Shown: piece by piece, positions 44,530 through 55,639 of the stretch
Layout: each line of letters begins with the position of its first letter
How positions within the stretch are numbered: position 1 is the stretch's first letter
Made by a program: the position numbers and the translations under genes
Assembly: GCA_035578175.1 (NCBI GenBank)
Contig: JAQMRL010000005.1
Span: 50,945,722 to 51,009,721, forward strand
DNA from: Catonia carolina
Taxonomy: Eukaryota > Arthropoda > Insecta > Hemiptera > Achilidae
Direction of reading: 5' to 3'
Length of the DNA stretch: 64,000 nt
Notes under the pieces: model-generated
The model's input: the letters and a program-made list of their open reading frames with translations, nothing else
What the model was told of the DNA's origin: nothing
The model's database searches: none

Positions 44530-44660
44530 ATATAGTTTTCTCGGTTTACTCCGGTTTTCTCAATAACCTTTCTGGATTTTTAAACCATTTATCCGATAAC
44601 TTAGGTGTATTGTTTAGTGTCTTAAAAAATTTGTTTTGTCAACCGGTTGTCATCTAAAAT
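44530..44660 (-). pseudogene. RTE-like LINE fragment, second copy
   Basis: Complement of the same coding piece as 29808-29948 (TTAAACCATTTATCCGATAA, TTAGTGTCTTAAAA, TTTGTCAACCGGTTGTCATC). It starts with TCGGTTTACTCCGGTTTTCT, like the start of the 44180 copy, so 44165-44325 and 44528-44660 form a direct repeat around the D2 SINE. Confidence 0.48.
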
Positions 44661-45387
44661 CTATAAAAATTTATATTTGTTGTATATATAAATTTACCAC
44701 CCAAAAATTTACTGTACTAAAAAGAACAATACATTACATATAATAGATTTGGATGAATTTGTTAGATTAAGAGCAGTTAGGTCTATACATTAAGAAAACC
44801 AATAGTACTGTCTAATAAATTTGTAATAATGTACAATTCATAGAATACAAATTATTAAAAAAGGACAATAAACATTCTATGAAGGATTATTAATTACTAA
44901 ATTGTAATTTCCTTTTTTAAAAGATTAAAACCAATAGAATATTTAACAGTACAAAAGAAAACTCCTTACTTTAATTTTTTTCTCATCTCAGTGTACATAG
45001 TAATGTATAGGTCTATCACAAATTTCGGAAAAGTAATTTGATTCTTATTTGTTAAAATTTTTACAACTTAGTTTTAGTTGTTATTTTTGAAGTGATTACT
45101 TCTTTTGGCGCGCCTGGACTGTGTTTTTGCACGGGAAAATCTTTGGTTTGCCTTCACGTCACGCTCAACTATTAACAATTACCATGGAAATACTTACCAT
45201 TAATTAATTTACAAAACTTTTCTTTATTTAATTTGTTAGGTAACTTAATTAATTAATTAGTCACTTCTGTCGGTGAGTCCCGCGATTGCTGTTTATACAC
45301 TTTTCTGTTGAAAATTTATTATCTGTTATTACAATATTATAACAATTTTTTAATAGCTAAAAGTTCCAAAAGTTGAATTATTTGTTA
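44661..45387. other. No gene or recognised repeat
   Basis: AT-rich; nothing recognised. Confidence 0.4.
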
Positions 45388-46340
45388 GAGCTTGCAGTCA
45401 TCACTACAGTTCTATAATTGGCCAAGAAGATTCCTTGGCCAGAAGCGTTTTAAACGTCTGTGCTGAGTACCGGGTATCGCCCTAGTGGACATGTCTTCTA
45501 TGAGATGGTTGTCATGTAATTCAAATTTGTCGTGCATCGTCTTGTCAACATTAAGTTTGTAACGTAAAATGGGTATTGCGTTATCGCTCGTAGAATTTTG
45601 TTTTGAATCGCTTGTATACGTTTAGTGAAACCCTTTATCCTGGTTGAGAGGGCTGAGAAGCCCTATGATGGCGACTTCGTGTTAAGGAACATCTGGTCGC
45701 TCGGGGAACAATTTTACCGAATAATTGCAACCTCATGAAATTTAGGGGGAATTTTATAGTTTAAAATTAGGAAATAGGATTCTGGCTCTTGCGGGATTGG
45801 GACTGGGACTTCAAAGGAGGTAATGTATTTTAAGAAGATACTCGTGGATGAAAATTTATATTAAGGGACAAGTGGGTTTAAGAGCGGCTCTTTTCTTCTA
45901 TTTTGTTTTTCAGTGGCCTTTTTCAGTTATGTGGGAGTTTTATTGTCTTGGGGAGGGGAAGGCACGCACCGTACTTAACGTGGACAAATGATACAATTTT
46001 AGGTAGGGGTTACTTTATGATTTTAGGGGAGACGGAAAGGGTAGAGTTTGGCATAATCACCGGCCTTTTATTTTCTAAGTGTTTAATAATTTAAAATGGC
46101 GGCTCTTTTCACCGTAGTGGAGTGATTATGCATAGGAACATGGGGACAACTACCAACTGGGGGGCGTGAGTCATACAAGTAGATGAAGGGGCATGGGTAT
46201 ATAAGAGGAATACAGGGCGGAATAAAAATGTGGCAACTCTAAATTTTGATAAGTGGGTCATACTGAAATTTAGATAAAGTCGTGGAATGGTAATGGCATA
46301 CGTTTAGTATGTGAAGGTTTACTTCACAACTACTTTGGGG
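45388..46340 (-). pseudogene. Jockey-type LINE 3' end, split by Family G
   Basis: The minus strand of 45388-45615 matches the 3' part of the element at 31592-32130 (frame gives RIQAIQNKILRAITQYPFYV; FELHDN-like and RRLKRFW-like region follow, decayed). Beyond the Family G copy, 46309-46340 continues the same element (complement of GTGAAGGTTTA, found just after IWTYGV in the other copy). Family G therefore inserted into a pre-existing Jockey fragment. Confidence 0.66.
45627..46297 (-). mobile_element. Family G retroposon, longer copy, perfect 11-bp TSD
   Basis: Flanked by ATACGTTTAGT at 45616-45626 and 46298-46308. It shares about 450 bp with 34200-34656 and extends about 215 bp further in the sense 5' direction. 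The 3' end (minus strand) again has the GGGCT-TCTC-AGCCC stem-loop and CCAGGATAAAGGGTTTC. On the plus strand the extension contains GGGTATATAAGAGG near 46196, TATA-like but on the antisense strand, so probably meaningless. No protein frame. Confidence 0.74.
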
Positions 46341-46351
46341 GATAATAATTT

Positions 46352-46425
46352 TTAGAACCTAACCGGGAATCGAACTCAGGACTTTCCGATTTATAGACTA
46401 TCGTGCTAACCAATACGCCACGGTT
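46352..46425 (-). mobile_element. Family H tRNA-like SINE head
   Basis: Minus strand: CGTGGCGTATTGGTTAGCAC, then AAGTCCTGAGTTCGATTCCC, GGTTAGGTTCTAAA. Head only, no tail. Confidence 0.6.
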
Positions 46426-46796
46426 ATCCACAATTTTTTTTCATTCCTAATCTATTAAAATTGTTATAACTTTCTTGGTCTGTAGAGAAAGAAGAATTTT
46501 TAATTTGGTGGAATGAAAATTTCGTAATTCTTTCTTATTTATACATTGTATTAAAGAATACTTCAAAACAATAATAACAATAAAGATTATAAAATTCTAA
46601 CTTTTTTTCTAAAATTTCTTGCTGTGTTCACACATTAAAAAGACTAGGCACCACATGTATACTTGTAAATGCGTGGACACAATTAGTACATTACTATCAA
46701 ATTGTAATCCTATTTACACGTCATTGTGTTTAAATTGGAATAGGTAAAACACAAGTTTTCCATTTAAATTTCAGATAATCTTAATTTTGTCATTTG
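46426..46796. other. No gene or recognised repeat
   Basis: AT-rich spacer. Confidence 0.35.
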
Positions 46797-46950
46797 TTTA
46801 TTTAAAGTCACATCAACTGCCTGGTTGTTAGTGACTACAAATTTTTATGTATGGAACATTAAATTTTAATGTGTTGTTATGTATCCAAACCCGTAACAGA
46901 AACTGGATCCGCGATCTTACATTTTTTTGTAGTGTTACAAAAATAACTGA
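46797..46950 (-). mobile_element. Family H SINE, diverged
   Basis: The plus strand has TTTAAAGTCACATCAACTGC and CTGGTTGTTAGTGACTAC (tail complement), then a degenerate B-box complement (TGGATCCGCGATC). Divergence is high. Confidence 0.45.
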
Positions 46951-47173
46951 TTATCTCATCAGGTCGTCTACCCAATCGGGTTTAAAGTAATTTCTTCTAA
47001 TTGATCTTCTGGACTGCCCTAGAAATCTTGTATAAAAGTAAATCCTTATAATACATCCGGCAGCTTGAAATTAATCCTTTAAAAAGATTCCAATACATTG
47101 TGTACGTTAAAAAAATTTTGTGTCATTACAAACAAACATTTTATTATAATAAGGTTTCGGAAAAAACTTTTTT

Positions 47174-47873
47174 TTTGTTTAGGTCATCAGCGGAAAGTTT
47201 GAAAGGTTTGAAGCTCTAGAAAGGCTTTACTAAGTAAAATAAGAAACGAGGTGGTTTACAATATTGCCTTCTCCACTGAGTTGAAAAGTATATGCTATCA
47301 GCATGCCCGGGCCTCTGAAAAGCATCTACCTTCTATCCTGAAAATGACACCTTCACTTCATTCACCACAGGGTTAGGCTGTATAATTTTTTGTTTATTCC
47401 TAACGTGTGTACGTTGCAACCTGTTCAATTCAGAAAAATAGGAACTGTATGACCCAATGAGTTGAGGATGATGTGTACGACGTGTAAATAAGGTGTATTC
47501 TTGTACAGATCCAGGCCGGCTATTCCTGAGATATTATCGTTAATTGAACCGCAACCATCAAAGTACACCGGTAACCACTGTCTAGTATTCAAACCCGTAT
47601 GAAAGTAAATATTTTTATTCGAACCAGGAACCTTCGTCACCAAAAATCAGCTGTTAAACAGGTGACAAGCGGCGATAACTTTACCTCTAGATCAAACAGG
47701 TGGGTAGACTGTATAATGAAATTCAATACTTTCAGTGGTATATCTTAGTGTATTTTACACCTCTACCTCTTCTGTTTTTAAATAGTTCAGTACCATGTGA
47801 TAATAAACAGAACTATTTTGTGTAGCCCTGGAACTAGCAGATCGAATACAAATATTTTAACACTCCACCTGCT
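47174..47873 (-). mobile_element. Family B, split by Family C
   Basis: GTTTAGGTCATCAGCGG to CACAGGGTTAGGCTGTATAAT, then Family C, then CTGTATAATGAAATTCAATA to CACTCCACCTGC. Both halves join seamlessly across the insertion, minus one 12-bp TSD. Confidence 0.8.
47387..47705 (-). mobile_element. Family C, complete, inserted in Family B with 12-bp TSD
   Basis: AGGCTGTATAAT (47375-47386) and AGACTGTATAAT (47706-47717) flank it; both are copies of a Family B sequence. This fixes Family C at about 319 bp, from ACCCACCTG-like head (minus strand) to GTAC(A)CACGTTAGGAATAAAC tail. The order of events is clear: B first, C second. Confidence 0.87.
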
Positions 47874-48446
47874 TAGAAAAAACTTATAGGATTTCAAAGA
47901 AAGTAAGAAAAGTAAAACTCATATTTATTTCTGATACATTTAAATACCTGAATAACGATACATTCTCTAGCGGTGTATCTCTGAATGATGTGAAAGTTGC
48001 AGGTGCCGGTTGTTGAATGTCAACTGAGAAGGGATGTCTGTCCAGATGACCGTTGATCATTCATTTTAATAACATTTTTAACGTCTATCTAAATTACAGC
48101 AAAGACGAATAAGTCAATAAATTTATGTCAAGTACTTAATTACATTAATAAGTATTAAATGTATTGATTCCTCTATTCATTTATAAAAGATCCGACTCGT
48201 TAAATTCATTTCTCTTAAGTTTTTTTTTGTTTACTGATTCTAATAACGAAGAAGTTCCATTTTGTTTTGTTTTAAGTTAGTGAAAGCAGTGTCGTAAATG
48301 CGACTTTATAACTTTCAGAGCAAATGCGTATTGTTCTAACCAAATATTTAATATATAATAGGGCCTATGGAGATGAACTTTTAAAGTACAAGTCGTACAA
48401 AACGGTGTGATACAAAATTTGTAAATTATAACTTTTCTTCGTTTTT
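47874..48446. other. No gene or recognised repeat
   Basis: AT-rich spacer. Confidence 0.4.
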
Positions 48447-48678
48447 ACTTTCTCTTGCTTTATATGAATGTATAGAAAAGGAAAGTATTTTTTCATGCAG
48501 ATTTTTTAAAATCGATTTTTCACCAGATATACACGTTTCCAGACCCCCTAACCCCAAAAACATGTATTATCGATTTGTGTGTGTGTGTATGTGTGTGTGT
48601 GTGTGTGTGTCTAAAAAAAGTATATCAAGTACGGGATAGCGTACGAAGTTGAAACTTGAAACTTAAGTTAGGTACCAC
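48447..48678 (+). mobile_element. Family A, 5' fragment
   Basis: ACTTTCTCTTGCT, a short TG tract (about 48575-48611) and GAAACTTGAAACTTAAGTTA, ending at GGTACCACTTGG. Family C follows immediately. Confidence 0.74.
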
Positions 48679-48682
48679 TTGG

Positions 48683-48860
48683 TACCCAATGAGTTGAGGT
48701 TGATGTGCATGACATGTAAATGAGGTGCAGTCTTGTTCAAATCCGGGTCGACCATTCCTGAGAGAGTATAGTTAATTGAACCATAACCATCAAAGTACAC
48801 TGGCAACCGCTGTCTAGTATTCAAATTTGTATAAAAGTAACTAACTACCTTTACTAGGAT
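48683..48860 (-). mobile_element. Family C, 3' part
   Basis: Complement of the C body (CCAATGAGTTGAGGTTGATG, CCATAACCATCAAAGTAC, CTGTCTAGTATTCAAATT). The tRNA-like head is missing beyond TACTAGGATTTTG. Confidence 0.72.
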
Positions 48861-49058
48861 TTTGTAAAGAATGTTAATTTAATGAAAATAAATGATAACG
48901 CCAAATTGAAAATAAAAAATAATTTTAATGAAATGAAAACGTAAAAAAATGAAAATTGACAAAGTAAAATGTGTTACGAATTTTATAATTAATGTTTGTT
49001 CTTATTTATTGATGACACTGTTTTATAAAATTAAGTATTTTTTAAGTATGAAGTACTA

Positions 49059-49500
49059 CACAATGACCTAAACCTGCCCTTCATAAAAGAAGAAATTAAA
49101 CAACATAGCGAAAAACATTTACAAAAACTAGAATACTATCAGAATCCATTAGCGATTAACCTCCTTGACAACATCGAAGATACTCACAGACTGAAACGCT
49201 TTAAACCATTGGACTTACCTCTACGATTTTGTTAGTCATTTAATTTTAATTTTTTTTTATTTTTATTTTTTATCTTTTCTACTTCAACTCCTAATCAGCA
49301 TCTCATAATTGGCGTCGTTTTCATTTCTACCATCGTCATTGTCATCTCCAACTTCAACTCTGTGTTTCGGGATGTTGATTCACGGTTCATCAAGTTTGAT
49401 TTTGTATAGATATATTTTTTTTTCTTCACAGTTTGGTCTTTTTCAAACACACTACTGAGTGTCGTTTGTGTTTCAATTCTAAGGACATTACTCAGATTTT
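49059..49500 (+). pseudogene. Jockey-type LINE, C-terminus and 3' untranslated end
   Basis: CDS remnant 49059-49235 reads HNDLNLPFIKEEIKQHSEKH, then LEYYQNPLAINLLDN and RLKRFKPLDLPLRF with TAG at 49233-49235. This is the canonical Jockey-clade C-terminus (DLNxPTVxEEI...HPNPLAxxLLDN...RLKRxKPLDL), undisturbed for 58 codons. The 3' untranslated part to about 49500 matches 17150-17305. Everything upstream is lost, so it is a 5'-truncated copy, yet the stop codon and reading frame are intact, suggesting it is fairly young. Confidence 0.74.
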
Positions 49501-50115
49501 CTCATATTTGCTTAAAGTTATTGTATTTATTAACCGATTGCAAAAGAAAACTATACTGTTAAAAAAAGAAGAGTATTTTTAATGAATGTTCTTAAGATAT
49601 ACCTAGTTATTGCAATATTAAATTAAATGTTAACATATATTCTAGCTATGAGCTCAAAAATTAAATATTTTATAATTACGATTTGAATTGACCTAGTTGT
49701 CTTCCTCTTGCTGCTAGTCCATCCATTGACCGGGATCAAATGGGGCGGGGGTCGAGTTATTTTTGCAGTTGGTTTTCTAGACATGCATAAATTTTATTTG
49801 AATCTTTTCTTCATATTTTCAAAATATCAAATTCATTTTAATTTGTTCCATAATTAATTAGATTGTTGATGTTTCACTATTTTTCTTTTGCGTAAATTTT
49901 AAGTATTTGGTTTCTGGAATTAATTTCTTTGAATATTTTATTTTCTTCTTATAATCCATCTTGATATATTTAATTACTTTTTAGAAAATTTAAATTTTAT
50001 ATTGTTGAATTTTGATTATTATTTATGATTATTTTTAAATTACTTTTTGAATTGACAACGATTGGTTATTAAATTAGATCATCGATCAACGACGTACTGG
50101 AACATAGACTGCTAT
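49501..50115. other. No gene or recognised repeat
   Basis: AT-rich except a short GC-rich phrase near 49720-49760 (ATGGGGCGGGGGTCGAG) of unknown origin. Confidence 0.4.
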
Positions 50116-50209
50116 TCTACAATTTTAACCAGGAATCTTCGTTTCCGAAATCAGCTATTAAACAGCTGACTCGCGGCGACGACTTTATCTCTAGACCAAC
50201 CCGGTGGGT
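50116..50209 (-). mobile_element. Family C, 5' head only
   Basis: ACCAGGAATCTTCGTTTCCG, CAGCTATTAAACAGCTGACT, CGCGGCGACGACTTTATC, CCAACCCGGTGGGTC on the plus strand, the complement of the C head with both promoter boxes. Body missing. Confidence 0.75.
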
Positions 50210-51044
50210 CAATATAAATTAAGGACAAAAAAGTAGATGTCCTATCTATTAACCATTCTAAAAACATTTTTACTATCACATTCCGTCGACTACATTTGAA
50301 ACATCTGGATCTAAGCTATTAATTAATTTACATTTTTTTGTTACGTTATCTTTATAATTAATTATTCGTATTTTACTTTCATTTTAAAATAATATTATTA
50401 TTTTAATTAATATAATATTTAAATCACTATCATATCTACGTTTACTAAAACATTATAAATAAATGGCTAATAAATTTACAAAGGCTCTAGTGTTAGTGTA
50501 TTCAGTTTGTTGTAATTCAACCTAACCTTTAACGAACCTTAGAAAATTAAGCAATATCGTGGTTACATCAGATTAAATAATGCGCAGTTTTAGCTTCAGA
50601 CTATTTCACATTATTTATCATCTGTTGCTGCATTAGTAGGTAAGTTCCCCAAAGCTAAAATTTAAAAATACTAATTCTTATAAATTTTATCGGTTATGTT
50701 TATCATTCGATAATATCTATTTTATCTTATTTCGATTTTATTTAAACTGCAATACATTTTTACAATTTAAATATTGCAAAATTGCCAAATCGTTTCTAAA
50801 TTGCCATTCTTTATGACATATAAGTATATGCAACAGAATTGCTTTCAGTAAATTAGAAACAGATATTAAGTTATATTAAGTTTTGCGACACTTTCTTATA
50901 AAATTCTCAAATGATAATTTTTACTTTCTTCAACTATTTATAACTATAGGTAATTTTTAAAAAAAAATCAGGTTTTACAAGTTTCTGAACCAAAATAATA
51001 ATAATTATACTTTATTTTCTTATTTTTTACAATATTGAATTCTT
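50210..51044. other. No gene or recognised repeat
   Basis: AT-rich; nothing recognised. Confidence 0.4.
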
Positions 51045-51395
51045 CTTCCAACCAAGGGTTAAGCTGCAGCCTGTTCCAAACTTACGAACTATATCATCTA
51101 TCGCCATCTTCTCCTAGATATACCGACATACCTTTTACCTTCTAGAGCGTACCAGTGTGCTTGCTTAGATATCCTGTGATCTGATATCCTTGTCATGTGC
51201 TCTCTCCAACTTTGGCGATAATCATTTATCTTTTCGTTCAAGTTGTAAATACCCAAATCTGATTTTAATTCCTCATTCCTTATTCTGTCCAAGCGTGTTG
51301 ATATACCTCTTAGTTTTTCGAAGAATCTCATCTCTGCCGTCTGGATTCTCCGCTCTTGGGTTTTTGTTGTTGTACAAAATAAGTAATAAGTAACG
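51045..51395 (-). pseudogene. LINE RT C-terminus and 3' end
   Basis: The minus strand reads RIQTAEMRFFEKLRGISTRL, then DRIRNEELKSDLGIYNLNEK, INDYRQSWREHMTRISDHRI and YVGISRRRWR, the same LINE family as 30189 and 58590. The 3' end AACCCTTGGTTGGAAG lies near 51045-51060. The longer frame to 51748 fuses this with antisense of the next feature and is an artefact. Confidence 0.68.
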
Positions 51396-51455
51396 GTTGA
51401 CAGAATAAGTAATTTAAAGGATCTTAGACGAGTGGATGAAATAAGAAGTTTATGA

Positions 51456-51689
51456 AAACATCTTACCAGAAGAAGGGATAGCTTAGTAGGGCATATCATA
51501 AGACATCCAGGTATTGTTCTATCAATAATTGAGGGTAATATTGAGGGAGTGAATTTTACGGAGAGGCTAAAGTTAGAATATTTAAAGCAAATTAGAAAAG
51601 ATGTAGGGTGTTGTAGGTATATAGATATGAAACGACTTGAACAAAATGAAATAGCTTGGAGAACTGCATCAAACCAATCGAGAGACTGA
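51456..51689 (+). pseudogene. LINE C-terminus of a different family
   Basis: Uninterrupted frame from about 51456 to TGA at 51687-51689: LTRRRDSLVGHIIRHPGIVL, IIEGNIEG, LEYLKQIRKDVGC, MKRLEQNEIAWRTASNQSRD. This is the well-known C-terminus of a non-LTR retrotransposon polyprotein (RRxxWIGHIxRH...IxEGxIEGxxxRGRPR...WRxASNQS). Its 5' end abuts the oppositely oriented fragment at 51045-51395. Truncated, no catalytic domain. Confidence 0.66.
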
Positions 51690-53267
51690 TGACAAAAGAA
51701 ATCTTTAAATAAAACAAATGTAGCATCGTGTGATGTATATAATACCAAAATTCGGTACCAAAGAGGTAAAGAGTGTTAAATCCAATTTTAGCAAAATTGA
51801 GTTAAAACTGCCTTTTAAATCAGAAAGAAATGCTCTAATCCTTCAATTTTGTAGTTGATATAAAAGAGTTTTTGTAAAATCGTTATTGAATGTGTTTTGC
51901 TGATAATCAAGTAAATATTGCTTGAATTTGTTGTTTTATTTGTCTGTTACTAAACAGTAGGCTGCGGTTAAATTTTGAAATATTTTCAAAAGTTGTGTTA
52001 AAAAATGCTGCTTCTTTATAAAAGTAGCGTTAGCACTAGGTATTCCACTTAAGTTTTTTTCAACTTAATGTACATTGGAGTTAAAACTAATGTAGAACGT
52101 GAAAAAGTGACAAAACAAAGAAAACCGTTAAGGTTTTAAGTCTTGTTTGGGGAGTATAGAAGTTGACAAAGTTATGAAAAATAAATTTGTAGATAAGAAA
52201 CGTTTTCTGTAGAAACTGGATGTAAATTTAAAGTTTCTAACACCTACTGAAATTTTGTTACAAATGAAAAGATAATACTGCTACTTATTGGCTCTTCTGA
52301 AAAATTACCAAATTGGAGTTAACACCTTTTACTTCTCAGGTACAGAATTAGTTTAAATAGTAAAAATTGAATTTAGTTGAATGCTTGGGAGAAAGTTTAT
52401 CGTACTATTTACAACAAATTCAGGTTAGATGTATTTAAAAGGTTTAACATGTATTAAAAAGTCATTCTTTATGCTTTACGTTTTTTATTTTAAATGTTGA
52501 GTTTAATGTTAAATCATAAAGATGACAAAAAATAATCAAATAAATATGTTATTTCACTAGTATAACATCAGTATTGAAATATTTTGAATAATAAATAAAT
52601 AGAGGATTTTTAAATGAGATTAATAGACGGTAAGTTATTGGTTAGTGAATGTTTTGAATGAAGTATGACGAAATTTAAATTTCATTCATATTAAAACTAC
52701 AGTTAGTAAGTAGTAATAATGCCAATCCTTATTTGTATTAACATTTTCACAATAATTAACATAAATAAGTAGTCAGTAACTGAATTAATTTCATCCCTAC
52801 CACTACAAAAAAAAAAAATCAATAAAGATCATCTCCCACCAAAACACTTCAAACTAGAAATTTAAATTTATGTTTAAAAGTTAATTTTACCCCACTCTAA
52901 AATCTTTTATTATGTTTAACCTTAACATAAACACAGTTATAACAACCTTCTTTAACATCGATTAATAAATTCAACTTCGCAACAATACCCACACACATGT
53001 GTATGCTCGCTGTTATTATACTCAAACACATACACTCACACACATACAAATAACTCTATTACGTTTCAGTTCATAATAAAATGTGCCAAAATACGCAATA
53101 CAATAAAAACCGGTTTAGAAAAATTTAAATTTTGATTTTTATCAAAATTTATGATTTGTTTGATGGACGATTTCATAAATAATAAATTATTTTTCTCCAA
53201 TGACTTGGATATATTTATCAATTTTAGATGTAGCTTGAAAAAACTATTTATTTAGTAATTCTTTTGA
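51690..53267. other. No gene or recognised repeat
   Basis: About 1.6 kb of AT-rich DNA. An A-run near 52806-52820 and a CA-rich patch at 52990-53050 are the only simple features. Confidence 0.4.
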
Positions 53268-53748
53268 ACATTTTGATCAAAATCGGTCAACCGGAAGTAG
53301 TAGTTTATTCGTGTTATTTTTCACTTTTCTGCGATTTTGTCAAAAACGACTTGTACAATTTTTTAAAAATCGCCTCATTTACTACAATTTTTATGCTCTA
53401 TAAGATATGATAGGCGCCATGTCTGCTAAAATTCTTAGGGAGGCTGTTCTCTCGTAGAAAAAAAATGTTTTTTTTTTTAAGATTGCAGCCTTAGCGCAAA
53501 AGTGTATATAATAAATGTTGTAGACTTGTCTACAACTTTTATTTAGAACATTTTTCTCTACGGAGCCTAGTTTAGAGTCAAAAAGTGAATTTCCGTATTA
53601 AGCCAAACTGTTGTTGATTTTCATTAGCCTATGCATCATTCAGGCATGATTAAAATAAGGTTATTTCTAATATTTTATTACTAATGTCAGGTTATATTGT
53701 TCATTATTTGCATTGGCAAGAGAAAGTCGTGTGAGTGTTTCACACCAG
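53268..53748 (+). mobile_element. Family A, 3' half, one internal unit
   Basis: It starts at AACATTTTGATCAAAATCGG (just 3' of the TG tract in full copies), includes GGTCAACCGGAAGTAGTAGT and the ATAGGCGCCATGTCTGC block, and has only one internal repeat. It ends with an intact subterminal repeat GGCAAGAGAAAGT and perfect stem-loop plus CAGA. Confidence 0.78.
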
Positions 53749-53898
53749 ATTTTTAACAAACAGATGTTTCATGTTAAGAAATGTTAGCCTAGCCATTTTA
53801 TTATGAGTTCTCATTTCTACTGCTGGCTCCAGATTTGCTTTGATCCACCTTAAGAATGTCTTAGTTTCAGAATTAGTGTGAAGATTGTCTTCTCCTTT

Positions 53899-54186
53899 AC
53901 TTTGGTGGTAAAGTTGTCGCCGCGAGTCAGCTATTTGACAGCTGATTTACGGAGACGAAGGTTCCGTGGTTCTAATCTTAGTAAAGGTTACTTTTATATG
54001 GATTTGAATTCTAGAAAGTGGTTACCGGTGTACTTTGACGGTTGGGGTTCAATTAACTATGTTTTCTGAGGATGGTTGCCCTGATTACGTACAAGGACAC
54101 TTCATTTACTTGTCGTACATGCATCATGAGGTTGTTTATTCTTCTTAAATTGAACAGATTGCAAGGTACACACATTAGGGATTAAA
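53899..54186 (+). mobile_element. Family C, near full length
   Basis: Starts at CTTTGGTGGTAAAG (A-box region), CAGCTATTTGACAGCTG palindrome, TTCCGTGGTTCTAATC (B box diverged), then the full body to GCAAGGTACACACATTAGGG. The extreme 5' end is missing. Confidence 0.76.
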
Positions 54187-55040
54187 ATAACACAGTGTCT
54201 TAATTTTATATCTTGTTTCGTATTAGTATTCCGTTGAATTCCCATTCAATTAAAGATTGACGTTTAGAATTTAATTACACTCGGACCAAAAATCTGTGTA
54301 AATATATTTTCATAACGTATTTTAATATTCAATGATATTCTTACAAATAAGTTACCCTGTAGTTTGTACGATAGAAAGTTTTTTTTCTATATCCTGGTGA
54401 ACTAAACAAACTTCATTTAAAAATACAGAATTCTCTAATTACAAAATTATTTATAACACGGTAAATAGAATTCCTTATTCTTAGGTCATAACACAAGGAA
54501 GTTATGACCTAAGTCTCGAAGTGAAAAAATTGTATATAAACATAGGTGAATAAAAAAAGTAAATAAATAAAAAAATGTCTTAAAATGTTTATCTAACGCA
54601 TACATAAATGTTTATACATTTACACATTTATGAATACATTTACAAATGTATTGTTAATACAATAGATAAATAACCTGAATTACACAATCACCTAACCACT
54701 GATTTCTACGCGTAAGTAACCGGGTGACATAGTCCGCTGATTGTGGATGCTTTTTAAGTGTATTTACAAATATAAATATTGACAGAAGGTGTGGTGTTCT
54801 AACCATTAAATAACTTCTTGGGTTAACTTTTTTTCGAAACATTAACAATGAAAATACTAAAATGAGTTTGTTTTGTAATTGTTTTGTTTGTTTGTTTTAT
54901 TAAAATATTGTAATTATTGGTTAATTAATCACGTGTTTTAGTGGTGCTTTATGCCTGGCACATCTTTCAGCTTGTGAAAAGTTGCTATTAAAAGTTAAGT
55001 TACTTAATTGAGTGAATGATTTATCAAATAAATTTATAAA
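54187..55040. other. No gene or recognised repeat
   Basis: AT-rich spacer. Confidence 0.4.
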
Positions 55041-55639
55041 GTAATCGCTTCATTTACTACATACTTTATGCTCTACAAATAGGGTAGACGCCATGTCTAC
55101 TGAAATTCTTGGGGAGGCTGTGCCCTCGTAGAAAGAAATTGGTTTTTAAGATTGCTGTCTTAATATGCATTTTAGGGCAAAAATGTATGTAATAAAAGTT
55201 GTAGACAATAAAAAAATCTACAACTTTTATTTATAAATTTTTTTTTGTATAACGCATAGTTTAGCAGTAATTAGTGATTTTCTAATTTTTTCATGAAAAT
55301 TGTAAAAAATGGATTTTTTTAAGATTTCGGTCTTGGTATGTATGCATTTAACGACAAAAGTATATACAATTAAATTTAAAGGAAATTGAAAGATCTACAA
55401 CTTTTATTTCAAGCTCTTTCTTCTACAGAGCCTAGTTTAGTGTCAGAGTGATTTTTTCAGTAGGCTATTATTAAGTCAAACTAAGGTTGATTTTCATTTG
55501 CATCATTCACTCATGATTAAAATAGGTTATGTTTTTTGAGTTTTTTCTTTTTATTTCTAATGTTTTATTACTAATTTTAGGTTATATTGTTCATTATTTG
55601 CACTAGCAAGAGAAACTCGTGTGAGTGTTTCACACCAGA
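55041..55639 (+). mobile_element. Family A, 3' two thirds
   Basis: From the AATCGCTTCATTTACTAC block through both internal repeats (about 55150-55320 and 55325-55460) to an almost intact stem-loop (GTGTGAGTGTTTCACAC) and CAGA. The 5' third with the TG tract is missing. Confidence 0.78.

Noticed and set aside
46190..46260. Promoter with TATATAAG and a downstream AATAAA
   Set aside because: Lies antisense within the Family G extension; no transcription unit follows and AT-rich DNA makes such matches common.
34200..46297. The two Family G copies as LTRs of one 12-kb retrotransposon
   Set aside because: Each copy has its own different TSD (10 and 11 bp), they differ in length at one end, and the DNA between them is a mixture of unrelated repeats with no gag-pol.
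51098..51748. 216-codon minus-strand frame as a single protein
   Set aside because: Its N-terminal half is antisense to another LINE frame (51456-51689); only the C-terminal part to about 51395 is real LINE sequence.
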